Positions 1-9,363 are shown, counted from the first letter of the stretch. The stretch: 39,655 nt of DNA from Microvirga arvi (GCF_016892765.1 NZ_JAFEMD010000047.1:1-39655); one strand, 5' to 3'. Notes: generated by a model from the letters alone, not told the origin. Translations and numbers: made by a program.

Positions 1-1
1 A

Positions 2-199
2 CCCGCCATGAATCATCGACGCGCTGATTTGGGAATCTACCTACCCGTTGCTCAACCCAATCCGTCCACATGGCCTAAGGTTAACAAGCAACTCAAGAAG
101 CTGATTGCTGAAGGCAAGGTCGAACGGACAGCGCGTGGCCGCTATCGCCTTGTGTTAGCGATCGAGGGAACGCCTGAAGACGACGAGTTAGTAGTCTAG
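2..199 (+). CDS. C-terminal part of an unrecognised protein (cut by window edge)
   Basis: The reading frame is open from the first bases of the window to a TAG at 197-199, so the true start may lie outside; an internal ATG at 8 would give 63 residues. The visible part contains a stretch resembling the end of a winged helix (LIAEGKVERTARGRYRL), where a basic wing would touch DNA. That is only a fold impression. It is followed after 10 bp by the secreted hypothetical gene, in the same direction. No family recognised. Confidence 0.45.
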   Translation, partial: PAMNHRRADLGIYLPVAQPNPSTWPKVNKQLKKLIAEGKVERTARGRYRLVLAIEGTPEDDELVV

Positions 200-209
200 G
201 AGAGCCATC

Positions 210-587
210 GTGCGAAGCGTTCTTGGTATCGTCTTAGTTCCTCTTTGTGTCATGAACACTGCAACTGCGGCCGACAGCATTCCAAGGCATATGCAAGGTC
301 TCTGGACTGACACACCGATGACCTGCGCTGCCTATAAAAATCGAGGGGCTAAGTTCCTGACACAGCCCCGCCCCGGGCAGCCGGATATCTGGGTTAGGAT
401 CACTGCTAGCGCGGTCACTGGAACCACTAAAGGCTCCTTTGTTCGATCAACAGGAGCTCGTTCCGTCGAGGTTCTCGACGCAGAGAACCCCAACATCATG
501 ATCGACTTCACGCTGCCGCGGGACGGTTTTCTTGAAGAAACTGTTGTCGGTGCACGCGCATCGATGATGTACGTCCGGTGCCGTTGA
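210..587 (+). CDS. Small secreted hypothetical protein
   Basis: 125 residues from a GTG start with AGGAG about 9 bases upstream. The first 21 residues form a clear signal peptide (hydrophobic VLGIVLVPLCVM, cleavage probably after ATA or TAA), so the product should be periplasmic or exported. The mature part has two cysteines (in MTCAAYKNR and near the C-terminus, YVRCR) that could form a disulphide. No enzyme motif is visible. It lies 10 bp after the preceding fragment and 62 bp before the GYF_2 protein, so co-transcription is possible. Function unknown. Confidence 0.6.
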   Translation: MRSVLGIVLVPLCVMNTATAADSIPRHMQGLWTDTPMTCAAYKNRGAKFLTQPRPGQPDIWVRITASAVTGTTKGSFVRSTGARSVEVLDAENPNIMIDFTLPRDGFLEETVVGARASMMYVRCR

Positions 588-649
588 TGACGGCAAGATC
601 AAGCCCAAATCTGGTTGCCCTGGTGAATAGGACCTGATCTGTCGAGCAG

Positions 650-1720
650 ATGGAAGGAGCGAGCTTGTCTTCCTCAATTAACGATCTGGGTAGCGACAAC
701 GACGATCCAGTCAGAACCATCAGCAATAAACCATTGAGGATCTTCCCTGCGGTGTACCTGAAAGATCTTGCTGAAGCCCACTGGTCTGATCCAGATGCTT
801 TGCGCCAGATCGAGACAGCACTGGCTGAAAAGTCGACACCGACTGCGGTTAGGTTAGAAATCAGACTGCGGGATAGAATCTCCGAACTTGAACACGCCCG
901 AGTGTCTGAACGCGCTGGTGCGATCTCTCAGCAGGAACCACCAGCAACCCTGATAAGTCCCGCGGAAAAAAGATCGACTGAGGGGACGAAGCAGGCCGCT
1001 CCAGTTCACACAGACAACTTTTGGTACGTTCAGCGTGAGGGTGAAAGCGAGGGCCCCTACCAGTTTATCGAGGTTGTGCAGTTGGTAGCGACTCATCGGC
1101 TCGCGCCAAATACCCTAGTGTGGAGAGCTGGCTGGTTTGAATGGAAACAGGCGAGGGAGGTGTCTGGGTTATTTTCTCCTCCAAGACCAGACATGAGCCC
1201 TGCTCTTGATAAGAGCAGTGTCCATAAAGAGGATTGGTCCTACAGATCAGAACCGACAGAGAGCCAGCTTGTTTCAAGTCAGAGTTGCGACAGCGGGTCC
1301 GCTGTTCCGCCGCCCAGCATTTCAACATCCACCTGGACTCCTCCTTCTCAGACAAGATCATCTGTGGCGCAGCCAAGCCCCCCTAGCGGTGGGACTTGGA
1401 TGAGCCGTCATTGGCGCGGTGAACTGAGCCTTGCACGTTCATATTGGTTTGTTGGCGTGGGAATTACGGTTCTTATGAGCTTGGGCTTCAACCTCATAGC
1501 TCTTCTAAAGGATCAGGGCCTGACGGCGGCTGCTGCTTTCGCAGCACTCTATGTAACAGTTTGGCAGTCAGTCGGGATTTGGCGCTCTGCCGGCAACCAT
1601 ATCCGTAAAGGAGGCAATTGGCTTTGGGCTTATGCCGCCCGACTTCAGGTGATCCTCGGTGCACTCTTTATCACAGCGACAGCAATCTTTATCGCCGGGA
1701 TGTTGCTAAAGCCTAACTAA
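650..1720 (+). CDS. GYF_2 (DUF4339) domain membrane protein
   Basis: 356 residues. The N-terminal 120 residues look polar and partly disordered. Residues about 125-172 form a GYF_2/DUF4339 domain: WYVQREGESEGPY, then a VQLVATHRL helix and TLVWRAGWFEWKQA, the usual aromatic pattern of this peptide-binding fold. A Ser/Pro-rich linker (about 185-250) follows. The C-terminus holds hydrophobic helices at about 265-290, 293-310 and 325-352, so the protein is anchored in the inner membrane with the GYF_2 domain outside the bilayer. GYF_2 domains are common in uncharacterised bacterial membrane proteins; partner and role are unknown. Confidence 0.7.
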   Translation: MEGASLSSSINDLGSDNDDPVRTISNKPLRIFPAVYLKDLAEAHWSDPDALRQIETALAEKSTPTAVRLEIRLRDRISELEHARVSERAGAISQQEPPATLISPAEKRSTEGTKQAAPVHTDNFWYVQREGESEGPYQFIEVVQLVATHRLAPNTLVWRAGWFEWKQAREVSGLFSPPRPDMSPALDKSSVHKEDWSYRSEPTESQLVSSQSCDSGSAVPPPSISTSTWTPPSQTRSSVAQPSPPSGGTWMSRHWRGELSLARSYWFVGVGITVLMSLGFNLIALLKDQGLTAAAAFAALYVTVWQSVGIWRSAGNHIRKGGNWLWAYAARLQVILGALFITATAIFIAGMLLKPN

Positions 1721-1785
1721 GCTGGAGCCGAGTTTCATTGAAGGATCCACTTTAGGCGCGGGCAAGCTGCCCGATCTTGCTTCGT

Positions 1786-1931
1786 CAGAAGGGAGGGCGA
1801 GGAGGGAGGAACTGGCCCGAAGGGGTGTCCCTGGTCCGTTCTAGCTTAGCGTGTGTTTGGGAACAGTTCTTGTTCCTAACCCAGCTACTATCCGGATGCG
1901 CGTCGGCGGTCTTCCCCCAGGAGATGCTCAT
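1786..1931 (-). pseudogene. Remnant of a copy of the 28.4-28.7 kb hypothetical gene
   Basis: The start ATG at 1931 overlaps the TGA of the serine recombinase (ATGA). The first codons read MSISWGKTADAHPDSSW, matching the start of the gene at 28362-28706 (MSIYWMKTADVYPDSSW). DNA similarity runs from about 1880 to 1934 and then stops; the frame continues into unrelated sequence and ends at 1786. It is best read as a 5' fragment left by recombination or deletion. The rest of the gap 1721-1927 shows nothing else I can support. Confidence 0.6.
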
Positions 1932-2584
1932 TGGACCGCGCTCCTAGCCCGAGTGAGGGCACGTGAGACGGTGGTCTTCTGCCAGGACTTGCCGCGAGCC
2001 GTCTTGTAGCCGCGACGGTTCAGCGCCACGGCGATCTCGTCTAGGGTCCTGAGCCCGCTGGCCCGGATCTCCTCAATCACCGGTGCAATCTCACTGGCCC
2101 GGGCGTTCGCTCGTACAGCCTGCGTAGCCCTGCCGAGGGTTTGGGCGTGGGGGAGGTTGATCGGATTGCCGAGGCGCCGGCCGTTGCTCTTGAGCTGCTG
2201 CAGGGCCGTTTTGGTGCGCTCGGAGATCATCCGCAGCTCATGCTCAGCCACCGCCGCCAGAATATGCAGGGTGAGCCGGTTGGCCTCCGGAAAATCGACC
2301 GCCACGAACTCGATCCCGCTTTCCATCAGGTTGGCGATGAAGGCGACGTTGCGGGCGAGACGGTCGAGCTTGGCGATCACCAGCACGCTCCGGGTCCGCT
2401 TGCAGTGATCGAGGGCTTTGAGGAGCTCGGGCCGGTCCTTCCTCTTGCCGCTCTCGGTCTCCGTGTAGCTGGCGACGAGCGCGCCCCGACCGCTGATGAA
2501 ACGGCGTACGGTCTCTTCCTGCGCCTCGACGGTGATGGCCTGCTTGGCGGTGGAACGGCGGTAGTAGGCGACGTAGCTGGGCAT
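1928..2584 (-). CDS. Small serine recombinase (resolvase/invertase family)
   Basis: 218 residues. The catalytic domain starts at residue 4 with the YYRRSTAKQ block, Ser11 being the nucleophile that attacks DNA. The family block VLVIAKLDRLARN (about 67-79) supplies the conserved Asp/Arg residues, and a long helix with AAVAEHELRMISERT (about 109-124) matches the dimer helix E. The C-terminal 45 residues (LDEIAVALNRRGYKTARGKSWQKTTVSRAL) are a helix-turn-helix for site recognition. Length fits a complete resolvase. It borders the type I restriction island and could be its mobility gene or a multimer-resolution enzyme; no recombination site was identified. Confidence 0.88.
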   Translation of the reverse strand: MPSYVAYYRRSTAKQAITVEAQEETVRRFISGRGALVASYTETESGKRKDRPELLKALDHCKRTRSVLVIAKLDRLARNVAFIANLMESGIEFVAVDFPEANRLTLHILAAVAEHELRMISERTKTALQQLKSNGRRLGNPINLPHAQTLGRATQAVRANARASEIAPVIEEIRASGLRTLDEIAVALNRRGYKTARGKSWQKTTVSRALTRARSAVQ

Positions 2585-2899
2585 GGAGGGCCTGGATTGC
2601 GGTCTGTATACGCCCGTTTACCGATGTCACCGCGATTTGTCAGCTGGGCAATTGGCGAAATTCAGTCCACCAAAATGACTGCAGGTAGGGGATAGAACGC
2701 TGCCCATATCACCGAAGCGACGCTTCATTTCGCTTCGGTCACGTCAAGCTTGCTGATTATTGTTCAATAGCTTAGCTGTGTGCTGAGATAGATCTCAAAA
2801 GGGCAGAGGAAGGGCTGAAGAGGTATCGGAGATCTCAATGAAACCTGGCGCAGGCGACAATCTTCACCAACTCTTTGCGCCACGGGTTTGCCCCGTCAC

Positions 2900-2925
2900 G
2901 TCTCTTATTCCGAAGAATAAGAGAC
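2900..2925. repeat. Perfect 11-bp inverted repeat with CGAA loop
   Basis: Arms GTCTCTTATTC (2900-2910) and GAATAAGAGAC (2915-2925) enclose a 4-base loop, TTCG when read on the minus strand. No T-run follows on either strand. It sits in the 460-bp gap between the recombinase and the hsdS end, where I see no intact gene. It may be a transcript-end hairpin or a protein-binding dyad. Confidence 0.6.
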
Positions 2926-3061
2926 AGCCACGCTTGAAGGCAAGCGCCAGCTGAAGCCTTGAGAACCTTATGCAGAATTGCAAAAGCACCTTTATATACC
3001 TGCGCCTAAGACATTGAAGACACAACCAACCATTCGCTCTTGAGGTAGCGATTCAGCCCCT

Positions 3062-3205
3062 TACTACCCCCTTGAGGTGGAGCTGGACGTATTGGGGCGT
3101 GTTGTCCTTGTCAGGCACTGGAGGCGGATCGGCAGCGCAGGAAGGATCCGTCCCGACGAATACGAAGGAGAAGCCTTTGTAGCTCTCCAACCGGCGAGAA
3201 AGTAA
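3062..3205 (+). pseudogene. WGR-domain gene remnant
   Basis: The plus frame reads LEVELDVLGRVVLVRHWRRIG, then SAGRIRPDEYEGEAFVALQ, ending at a TAA (3203-3205). This is the core of a WGR domain, compare DLFGTVRLVRNWGRIG of the intact gene near 34.7 kb, although the diagnostic WGR triplet is WRR here. A stop lies in frame at 3041 and no start with a ribosome site is visible, so it is an N-terminally truncated remnant. It ends 7 bp from the convergent hsdS stop. Confidence 0.55.
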
Positions 3206-3211
3206 AAGCCG

Positions 3212-4948
3212 TCATTCCGCCGCCTCCAACTTGCGAGCTTCAACCGGCGCAAGCGTCTCTTGGAGGAGGGCTTCGAGGAGACGAAGGCGGGTAGCGCACG
3301 CAGCGTCGAGGCTCGCCTCCAGCTGGTCACACAAGTCCATTACTGCATTGACCTTTGCGACGATGCGGTGTTGCTCGGCAAGAGGTGGGATAGGAATACG
3401 CGCGCCTGCGATCCGCTTTAGTGCAAGCTTCGGCTGCGCCATTTGCTTTGTTTTTTCGCGGAACTGATCCTGAACATCGTCCGCGCTCAGAACGAGGCGC
3501 AGGAACTCTTGATCGATTTCTCGAAAAACGATCTTAGCCGCATTTTCTGTTAAGTTCTGACCATCCAAAATCGCTGGAATAATCCCAACCTCACCAATCG
3601 TCCCAGCGATTGTGATATAAAGATCATCAGCGTTTATCGTGTATTTAGCGATCTGTGCTTGGATTGGCTTACTTAGATATTTTAAGTTTGAAGTAGATAC
3701 TGTACCATCCTTCATGTCAGTGACACGGATATAAATATATTCTGTTGGTTCAGCAGAAAATGAAGCTCCTGCAGGAAGTCGCTTCCCGCCCTGTACTAAT
3801 CCAATCTCATCCAAATAAGTCCATGTCCAATGAGCCGGTGCAAACTCCTCTGCAGCGGACCTTGAATATTCGGGGTCACCATCACGAGTGATTTTGCGCT
3901 CCGCGATCAGACGTTTCTTGGCGCTCCTTGCTCTCATTAGCAATTCCGACGCCGGTTCGTCGTTCGGATCCTGTTCCACCAATTTGCCACGTACGGCGAA
4001 GTTAAGGATGGTCTGACGCAGCTGCTTGATCTGGTCAGGCCGTCTGGTGAGGGCTGGGAGGGTCTCAAGCGCAAACCGGGCATCAGCCTCAAAAGTCCCT
4101 AAGGCGGGCGTATTGAGACGGGCGAGGGTCGCCGCTGCCAGCTGGTCGCGTACCATTTCCCGACCCGCCTGCGCCACCTCTAGTTGGTCGCACAGCGCCA
4201 TCAACTCATCGACCTTGGCGACAACACGGCGTTGTTCAGCCAAGGGTGGAAGAGGAATAATCTGGTTGATTGCCATCTGAGCGGTTAGTTCAACCTGATT
4301 TGTCGAACCAGCCGCACGGTCCTCAATGAGTGCATAAACATGATCGGATCGAAGCCAGGTGCGGACATATTCTGGATCCACTTCCAAGCACCGGACAACA
4401 GTGACATGGCTGTCGCAGACGAGCCTCTTGGGGGGATTAACAAGCCTAATAATGCGTCCAATGGTTCCCGTTCCGGTGGAATTCCAAAGCAGATCGCCGT
4501 CGCGCAGAAAGCGGATATCCTCATAGTCAGCTAGCGAGTCCAAAGTGACTTGCTTGGCAACGGTTAGATCAAGGCCACGCCACTGAACACATTTCTGAGA
4601 CACAACGAGTGAACCGTCAGAGGTAGTGTATTTCGGTGATTTTCCACGCTGTATGTAGGAAGTCACGCTCCCGAGGCGTGTCCACTGCCAGCTCGGAGGG
4701 ATATCGAACGCGGCTTCCTCATTGACAGGCGAAAGCGGCTTCTCCTTCTTGATCTCCCCCGCCTTGGCCAACCGTGACTTCTCCATCACGATCCGCTTCA
4801 GCAAGTCCGATGCCGGTTCGTCCTTCGGATCCTGCGGCATAAGCTTGCCCCGCACGGCAAGGTCCAGAATGAAGCGACGCAAGCGGGCTATTGCGTTGGG
4901 TGCATCGGCGATGCGTTCGTAGTGGGCGAGCAAATGTTCAGCGTTCAT
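3212..4948 (-). CDS. hsdS: Type I restriction-modification specificity subunit
   Basis: 578 residues. HsdS carries the DNA target recognition for the type I complex with HsdM and HsdR. Two half-subunits are visible as repeats: an N-terminal helix block (DLAVRGKLMPQDPKDEPAS and later NFAVRGKLVEQDPNDEPAS), a target recognition domain (about 85-240 and 365-530), and a conserved end (IPLPPLAEQRRVVAKVDELMAL and IPIPPLAEQHRIVAKVNAVM). Two different recognition domains imply a bipartite DNA target. The start ATG overlaps the hsdM stop (4945-4948, ATGA), so the two genes are translationally coupled. The region around 3480-3780 is more AT-rich than its surroundings, as is common for exchangeable recognition domains. 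Confidence 0.93.
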   Translation of the reverse strand: MNAEHLLAHYERIADAPNAIARLRRFILDLAVRGKLMPQDPKDEPASDLLKRIVMEKSRLAKAGEIKKEKPLSPVNEEAAFDIPPSWQWTRLGSVTSYIQRGKSPKYTTSDGSLVVSQKCVQWRGLDLTVAKQVTLDSLADYEDIRFLRDGDLLWNSTGTGTIGRIIRLVNPPKRLVCDSHVTVVRCLEVDPEYVRTWLRSDHVYALIEDRAAGSTNQVELTAQMAINQIIPLPPLAEQRRVVAKVDELMALCDQLEVAQAGREMVRDQLAAATLARLNTPALGTFEADARFALETLPALTRRPDQIKQLRQTILNFAVRGKLVEQDPNDEPASELLMRARSAKKRLIAERKITRDGDPEYSRSAAEEFAPAHWTWTYLDEIGLVQGGKRLPAGASFSAEPTEYIYIRVTDMKDGTVSTSNLKYLSKPIQAQIAKYTINADDLYITIAGTIGEVGIIPAILDGQNLTENAAKIVFREIDQEFLRLVLSADDVQDQFREKTKQMAQPKLALKRIAGARIPIPPLAEQHRIVAKVNAVMDLCDQLEASLDAACATRLRLLEALLQETLAPVEARKLEAAE

Positions 4949-6399
4949 CGGGTCAACGCCTCGGCAAGGATGGTTTTCAATTGGTCATGCAGGGCTGCCG
5001 TCTGGGCCTCGGCAGCGCGCAGGTCTTCCAACAGCGTTTCGGGGTCGCCGTGGTCATTGGCTACTGCGTGCGGGTTCTTGATATCGAGGTTATAGCTGCG
5101 CGCTTTCACCTCCTCAGCCGTCACCTTCCATGCGTGCGGACCTTCCTCACGACCCTTTCGCTCCCTGCCTCCCCACCAATCGATACAGCCTTGCAGATGC
5201 TCGAAGCGGATCGGCTTCGTCATTGAGTAGGCCTTCTGCCCTTCGGGAACCTGATGCTCCCAGAACCAGATGTCCTTCGTGGGGGTACCCTTCTCGAAGA
5301 ACAAAAGGTTTGTGCCTATGGAGGCGTAAGGCTTGAAAACGGAACTAGGCAGGCGAACAATGGTGTGGAGGTTACACTCCTCCATCAGGTGCTCTTTTAG
5401 CCGCGTCTTCACACCCTCGCCGAACAGAGTCCCATCGGGCAGCACCACGGCGGCGCGCCCGCCGGGCTTCAGCAACCGCACGATAAGGGCGAGGAACAGA
5501 TCCGCCGTCTCCTTGGTGCGAAAGGTCGGGAAGTTGTTCTCAATGCCGTCCTCCTCGCGTCCACCAAAGGGTGGATTGGAGAGGACAATATCCACCCGCT
5601 CATCCTTGCCCCAGCTGATAAGCGGACGGGCCAGTGTGTTGTCGTGGCGTACGAAGCTCGGATCCTCGATGCCATGCAACAGCATGTTGGTGACACAAAG
5701 CATGTGAGGAAGCTGCTTTTTCTCCACCGCGCGCAGGCCTGCCTGAAGCTGCCATTCGTCGGTAGTCTTCTTCACGTATCGCTCGCGCATGTGGCGTATG
5801 GCACAGGTAAGAAAGCCGCCTGTGCCACAGGCCGGATCAAATAATGTTTCACCCGGCTCTGGGTCGATGCGATCGACCATGAAGGCAGTGACAGCGCGTG
5901 GCGTGTAGTACTCGCCCGCATTGCCGGCTGACTGAAGGTCATTCAGGAGCTGCTCGTAAATTTCGCCGAAATGCTGGCGTTCAGTCAGACTGTTGAAATC
6001 AATGCCGTTGATCTTGTTGACCACCTGCCGCATTAGCTGGCCAGATTTCATGTAGTTATAAGCATCCTCGAACACATCGCGGACTACTCGGCGGCGATCG
6101 CCTGGCTGAGACGAGACGGTTAGACTTTTCAGCGCCGGGAACAATTCGCCGTTGATGAAAGCCAGCAGGGCTTCGCCGGTAATACCCTCTGGGTCGGCCG
6201 CCCAGGTACGCCATTGGAACTGGGGCGGGATGGGGGAGAGATAGCCATCCCTCGTCAGCTCGAGTTCCTGATCCTGATCGTCCATGATCTTAAGGAAGAA
6301 CATCCAGCACAGCTGGCTGATGCGCTGCGCATCGCCATCGACACCCGTGTCCTGGCGCATGATGTCTTGGATCGATTTAACGACGGTACGAACGGACAT
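4945..6399 (-). CDS. hsdM: Type I restriction-modification methyltransferase subunit
   Basis: 484 residues. It methylates adenine N6 in the site chosen by HsdS. The N-terminal HsdM helical domain covers about 1-140. The SAM-binding motif I is FDPACGTGGF (187-196) and the catalytic motif IV is NPPF (275-278), so the enzyme should be active. Length is normal for the family. It lies 51 bp after the 129-aa hypothetical gene and overlaps hsdS by 4 bp. Host DNA protection by this subunit is what makes the linked HsdR tolerable. Confidence 0.95.
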   Translation of the reverse strand: MSVRTVVKSIQDIMRQDTGVDGDAQRISQLCWMFFLKIMDDQDQELELTRDGYLSPIPPQFQWRTWAADPEGITGEALLAFINGELFPALKSLTVSSQPGDRRRVVRDVFEDAYNYMKSGQLMRQVVNKINGIDFNSLTERQHFGEIYEQLLNDLQSAGNAGEYYTPRAVTAFMVDRIDPEPGETLFDPACGTGGFLTCAIRHMRERYVKKTTDEWQLQAGLRAVEKKQLPHMLCVTNMLLHGIEDPSFVRHDNTLARPLISWGKDERVDIVLSNPPFGGREEDGIENNFPTFRTKETADLFLALIVRLLKPGGRAAVVLPDGTLFGEGVKTRLKEHLMEECNLHTIVRLPSSVFKPYASIGTNLLFFEKGTPTKDIWFWEHQVPEGQKAYSMTKPIRFEHLQGCIDWWGGRERKGREEGPHAWKVTAEEVKARSYNLDIKNPHAVANDHGDPETLLEDLRAAEAQTAALHDQLKTILAEALTR

Positions 6400-6450
6400 T
6401 TCTCGTTGGCCTTAAGTTAGATCGTCGAGGGATTGCTCGAGGATGGGCTT

Positions 6451-6840
6451 TTACCTGAAAATCGGTGGAGTGAAACGATCAAGTTTGGGTTCTCGGGCCA
6501 GCCAATCGAGGCGGGACCGAACAGCACGGGCGATAAGCCGAAGGTCAATTGTGGCATGCTCTTCGGGAGCGTTGTCAACGGCCCACCACGCAGCCTCTGT
6601 CAGAGTTCGAGCTTTTCTCTTTGGAACCTGCTCCACGACATCTGATAAGAAGGGTTCAACTGTCGCTTCCCAAGCATATTCCGACGGAGGTCCGTCCGGC
6701 GCGTTCTGGATCCAGTGACAAAACTCGTTCCAAAGAGTGACGTGCTTATATAACTCGTAGCACCCACCAGCTGGGCATTTTCGGAGCTGATATCGAACAC
6801 GTCGGGCCAAAGCATCGAGATTATCGCGATCAGACCCCAC
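6451..6840 (-). CDS. Hypothetical protein inside the type I operon
   Basis: 129 residues from a GTG start only 2 bases after the hsdR stop, so it is almost certainly translated with hsdR. It is soluble, rich in Trp and charged residues (LWNEFCHWIQNAPDG, EAAWWAVDNAPEEHA), probably helical, without signal peptide or membrane segments. I do not recognise a family. Its fixed position between hsdR and hsdM suggests a role with the restriction complex, for instance as a modulator or anti-restriction control, but nothing in the sequence proves it. Confidence 0.6.
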   Translation of the reverse strand: MGSDRDNLDALARRVRYQLRKCPAGGCYELYKHVTLWNEFCHWIQNAPDGPPSEYAWEATVEPFLSDVVEQVPKRKARTLTEAAWWAVDNAPEEHATIDLRLIARAVRSRLDWLAREPKLDRFTPPIFR

Positions 6841-6842
6841 GA

Positions 6843-9323
6843 CTATGCAGCTCCTTCATAGAGAGCGTCCTGCAGTTCATGGGCGGCTTTTTCGAATTCC
6901 TTCTTGCCGCCAAAAGCTCGCACGAGTTCGACTACGCTGCCCATGGCATTGAAGGGAGCGATCCTCAAGACGTTAGTGTCGTCGAGATTAAGGACTCCTT
7001 CGTCCTGATACTTGGCGAGCAGCGCATTGAGGACCGCACGGGCCTGCGGGCCATATTTCGTAAACACGTCGCGCTTCTTGACGTTCTGGGCCCGCTCCCG
7101 CCGGGTCAGGGGCTTCCGATCAAAGGCGACGTGGCAGATGAGGTCGAACGGATCGAGGTCCTTGCCCAACTCCTCCGCAAGAGGGGCGAGGGCAAGGCCT
7201 TCGGCCTCCAACTCTTCGAGGAGAGCCTGCTTGCGCTCGGCCGTTTTCCAGCGCTTGAGGAAGTCATCAAGGCTTGTGAAACGCTTCCTCAGCGCCGTCT
7301 TGGTGAAGTCGCGCAAGCTCTCGGTAACGAGCTTCCCATTCTCATCGAGATATTCGACGCGCTCGGCCACAATGCGGGCGCCGACCCCGTCGATGTAAAT
7401 TTTGCGCTGGGGGCCACCACCTGGCGACAACGAAGGGTCCACCGGATCCACCATAACTCCGTCAGGACCGGGTGTCGGCTGGGTTGGATCATCGTCAGTG
7501 GATGGCGTATCATCAGGCGGTGAGATCGGATCGCCGTCACCGGGCTGGTAGATCTGCACCGGATCACCGTCGAAGTCTGGGTCGGCGAAGTGGTTCGTCG
7601 CACCGCGAAAGTCCATCAGCGTGAAATAATATTTCTTTGTGTCCTCATGAACACGGGTGCCCCGCCCAACGATCTGCTTGAACTCGGTCATTGAACCGAC
7701 GGCACGGTCGAGCACAATCAACCGGCAGGTTTGTGCGTCAACACCGGTCGAAAGGAGACGCGAGGTCGTGACAATGACAGGGTACTTCGACTCCGGGTCG
7801 ATAAAGTTGCCGAGCTGGTCCTGGCCATCCTTGTCGCTGCCAGTGATCCGCATGACGTAGCGGTGGTTCGCGTCGCAGAGGTCCTTGTTGGCATTGACGA
7901 GCGCCTGCCGCATGCGGGCGGCGTGCTCCTCGTCAACGCAGAACACAATCGTCTTCTGGAAGCGGTCGCCGCTCTCCTTGAGAAACTCAGTTACTTTCGC
8001 GGCAACAAGCTTGGTGCGATCGTCAAGCACCAGGGTGCGGTCGAAATCGGTGGTGTTGTAGATACGGTCTTCTACTTCTGCGCCGTCGCGGTCGAGTTGC
8101 CCTTTCTCCGGGCGGTATCCTTGCACATCGCGATCGATGTGGACCTTGATCACCTTGTAAGGCGCGAGGAAGCCGTCGCTGATGCCCTGGCGCAGAGAGT
8201 AGGTGAACACAGGATCCCCGAAATACGCCGTGTTGGAGACGTACTGGGTTTCCTTCGGCGTGGCCGTGAGACCAATCTGCGTTGCAGATGAGAAATATTC
8301 GAGGATCTCACGCCAGGCCGCATCCTCGGCAGCACTGCCGCGATGGCATTCATCGATCACGATCAGGTCGAAGAAGTCGGGAGAGAACTCCCGAAAGAGT
8401 TTTTGGCGCTCCTCCGGTCCAGTAATCGCCTGATAAAGTCCGAGATAGATCTCGAAGGCGGTATCGATGCGCCGCTTCTTATTGAGCGCCAGCGTCAGAT
8501 CAACCGTACTGCCGTCACTGCGCTCGATCGTCTTGGCGCTGGTCGAGAGTTTCGCCATGGCCGCCCCGAATGGCCGGAAGTCGTTGACCATCGTCTGATC
8601 AATCAGAACATTGCGATCGGCCAGGAACAGGATGCGCTTCTTGCGACCCGCCTTCCACAGGCGCCAGATGATCTGGAATGCTGTATAGGTCTTGCCGGTG
8701 CCCGTAGCCATAACCAGGAGCACACGGTCTTGTCCCTTAGCGATCGCCTCGATCGCCGCGTTGACGGCGTTGACCTGGTAATAGCGGGGGGCCTTGCCGC
8801 TGCCGTCGTCGAAGTAATCCTGCAGCACGATCTGTTCGGCCTGTGCATCAAGGCCCTTCCAGGTGCGATACCGGGCCCACAAGTCGGCAGGTGACGGAAA
8901 AGCATCGAGACCTAGGTTCACTTCCTTGGTGCTGCTCGCCCCGGTGCGGTCATGGAAGACGAAGCCGTCGCCGTTAGATGAGAACACGAAGGGAATATCG
9001 AGGGTTGCCGCGTACTCAAGGCCCTGTTGGATGCCGTCGCCGACGCTATGGGAGTTGTCTTTGGCTTCGATCAACGCCAGCGGGAGGTTCGGCTTGTAAT
9101 ACAGGATGTAGTCAGCCCGCTTGGCTCGCCCGCGGCTCACCAGCTTGCCGCGAACGATGATGCGCCCCTTGGTGAACCCAACCTCCTCGCGGATTTGCAG
9201 CATTTCATCCCAGCCGGCGCGACGCAGCGCCGGCGTGATGAACTTGGTGCAAATATCGCGCTCGCTCAGCGCCCACTTGTCGATTGAAGCGACACCGTCT
9301 TTGTTCGAAGAACTACTATCCAT
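6843..9323 (-). CDS. hsdR: Type I restriction endonuclease/translocase subunit
   Basis: 826 residues. HsdR is the motor and nuclease of the type I complex. The N-terminal PD-(D/E)XK nuclease shows Asp71 (RADYILYY) and IEAK (85-88). The superfamily 2 helicase part has Walker A MATGTGKT (205-212), DECH (324-327), the motif III-like block GLTATPK and the later block STGVDAQTC. A C-terminal region of about 200 residues resembles the EcoEI-type HsdR tail that binds the methylase. An acidic and Pro-rich linker (about 575-620) separates them. Length and domain order are normal. It starts 40 bp after the M/S-like fusion gene. Confidence 0.94.
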   Translation of the reverse strand: MDSSSSNKDGVASIDKWALSERDICTKFITPALRRAGWDEMLQIREEVGFTKGRIIVRGKLVSRGRAKRADYILYYKPNLPLALIEAKDNSHSVGDGIQQGLEYAATLDIPFVFSSNGDGFVFHDRTGASSTKEVNLGLDAFPSPADLWARYRTWKGLDAQAEQIVLQDYFDDGSGKAPRYYQVNAVNAAIEAIAKGQDRVLLVMATGTGKTYTAFQIIWRLWKAGRKKRILFLADRNVLIDQTMVNDFRPFGAAMAKLSTSAKTIERSDGSTVDLTLALNKKRRIDTAFEIYLGLYQAITGPEERQKLFREFSPDFFDLIVIDECHRGSAAEDAAWREILEYFSSATQIGLTATPKETQYVSNTAYFGDPVFTYSLRQGISDGFLAPYKVIKVHIDRDVQGYRPEKGQLDRDGAEVEDRIYNTTDFDRTLVLDDRTKLVAAKVTEFLKESGDRFQKTIVFCVDEEHAARMRQALVNANKDLCDANHRYVMRITGSDKDGQDQLGNFIDPESKYPVIVTTSRLLSTGVDAQTCRLIVLDRAVGSMTEFKQIVGRGTRVHEDTKKYYFTLMDFRGATNHFADPDFDGDPVQIYQPGDGDPISPPDDTPSTDDDPTQPTPGPDGVMVDPVDPSLSPGGGPQRKIYIDGVGARIVAERVEYLDENGKLVTESLRDFTKTALRKRFTSLDDFLKRWKTAERKQALLEELEAEGLALAPLAEELGKDLDPFDLICHVAFDRKPLTRRERAQNVKKRDVFTKYGPQARAVLNALLAKYQDEGVLNLDDTNVLRIAPFNAMGSVVELVRAFGGKKEFEKAAHELQDALYEGAA

Positions 9324-9363
9324 GATCGCCCCCCAGTTCTGTTTTCACCAAACTTTTGTCGCT

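Noticed and set aside
2900..2926. Resemblance to the Tn5 mosaic end (ATAAGAGACAG), hinting at a library adapter artefact
   Set aside because: Only about 11 bases match, the rest of the 19-base mosaic end is absent, and the sequence forms a natural-looking perfect hairpin.
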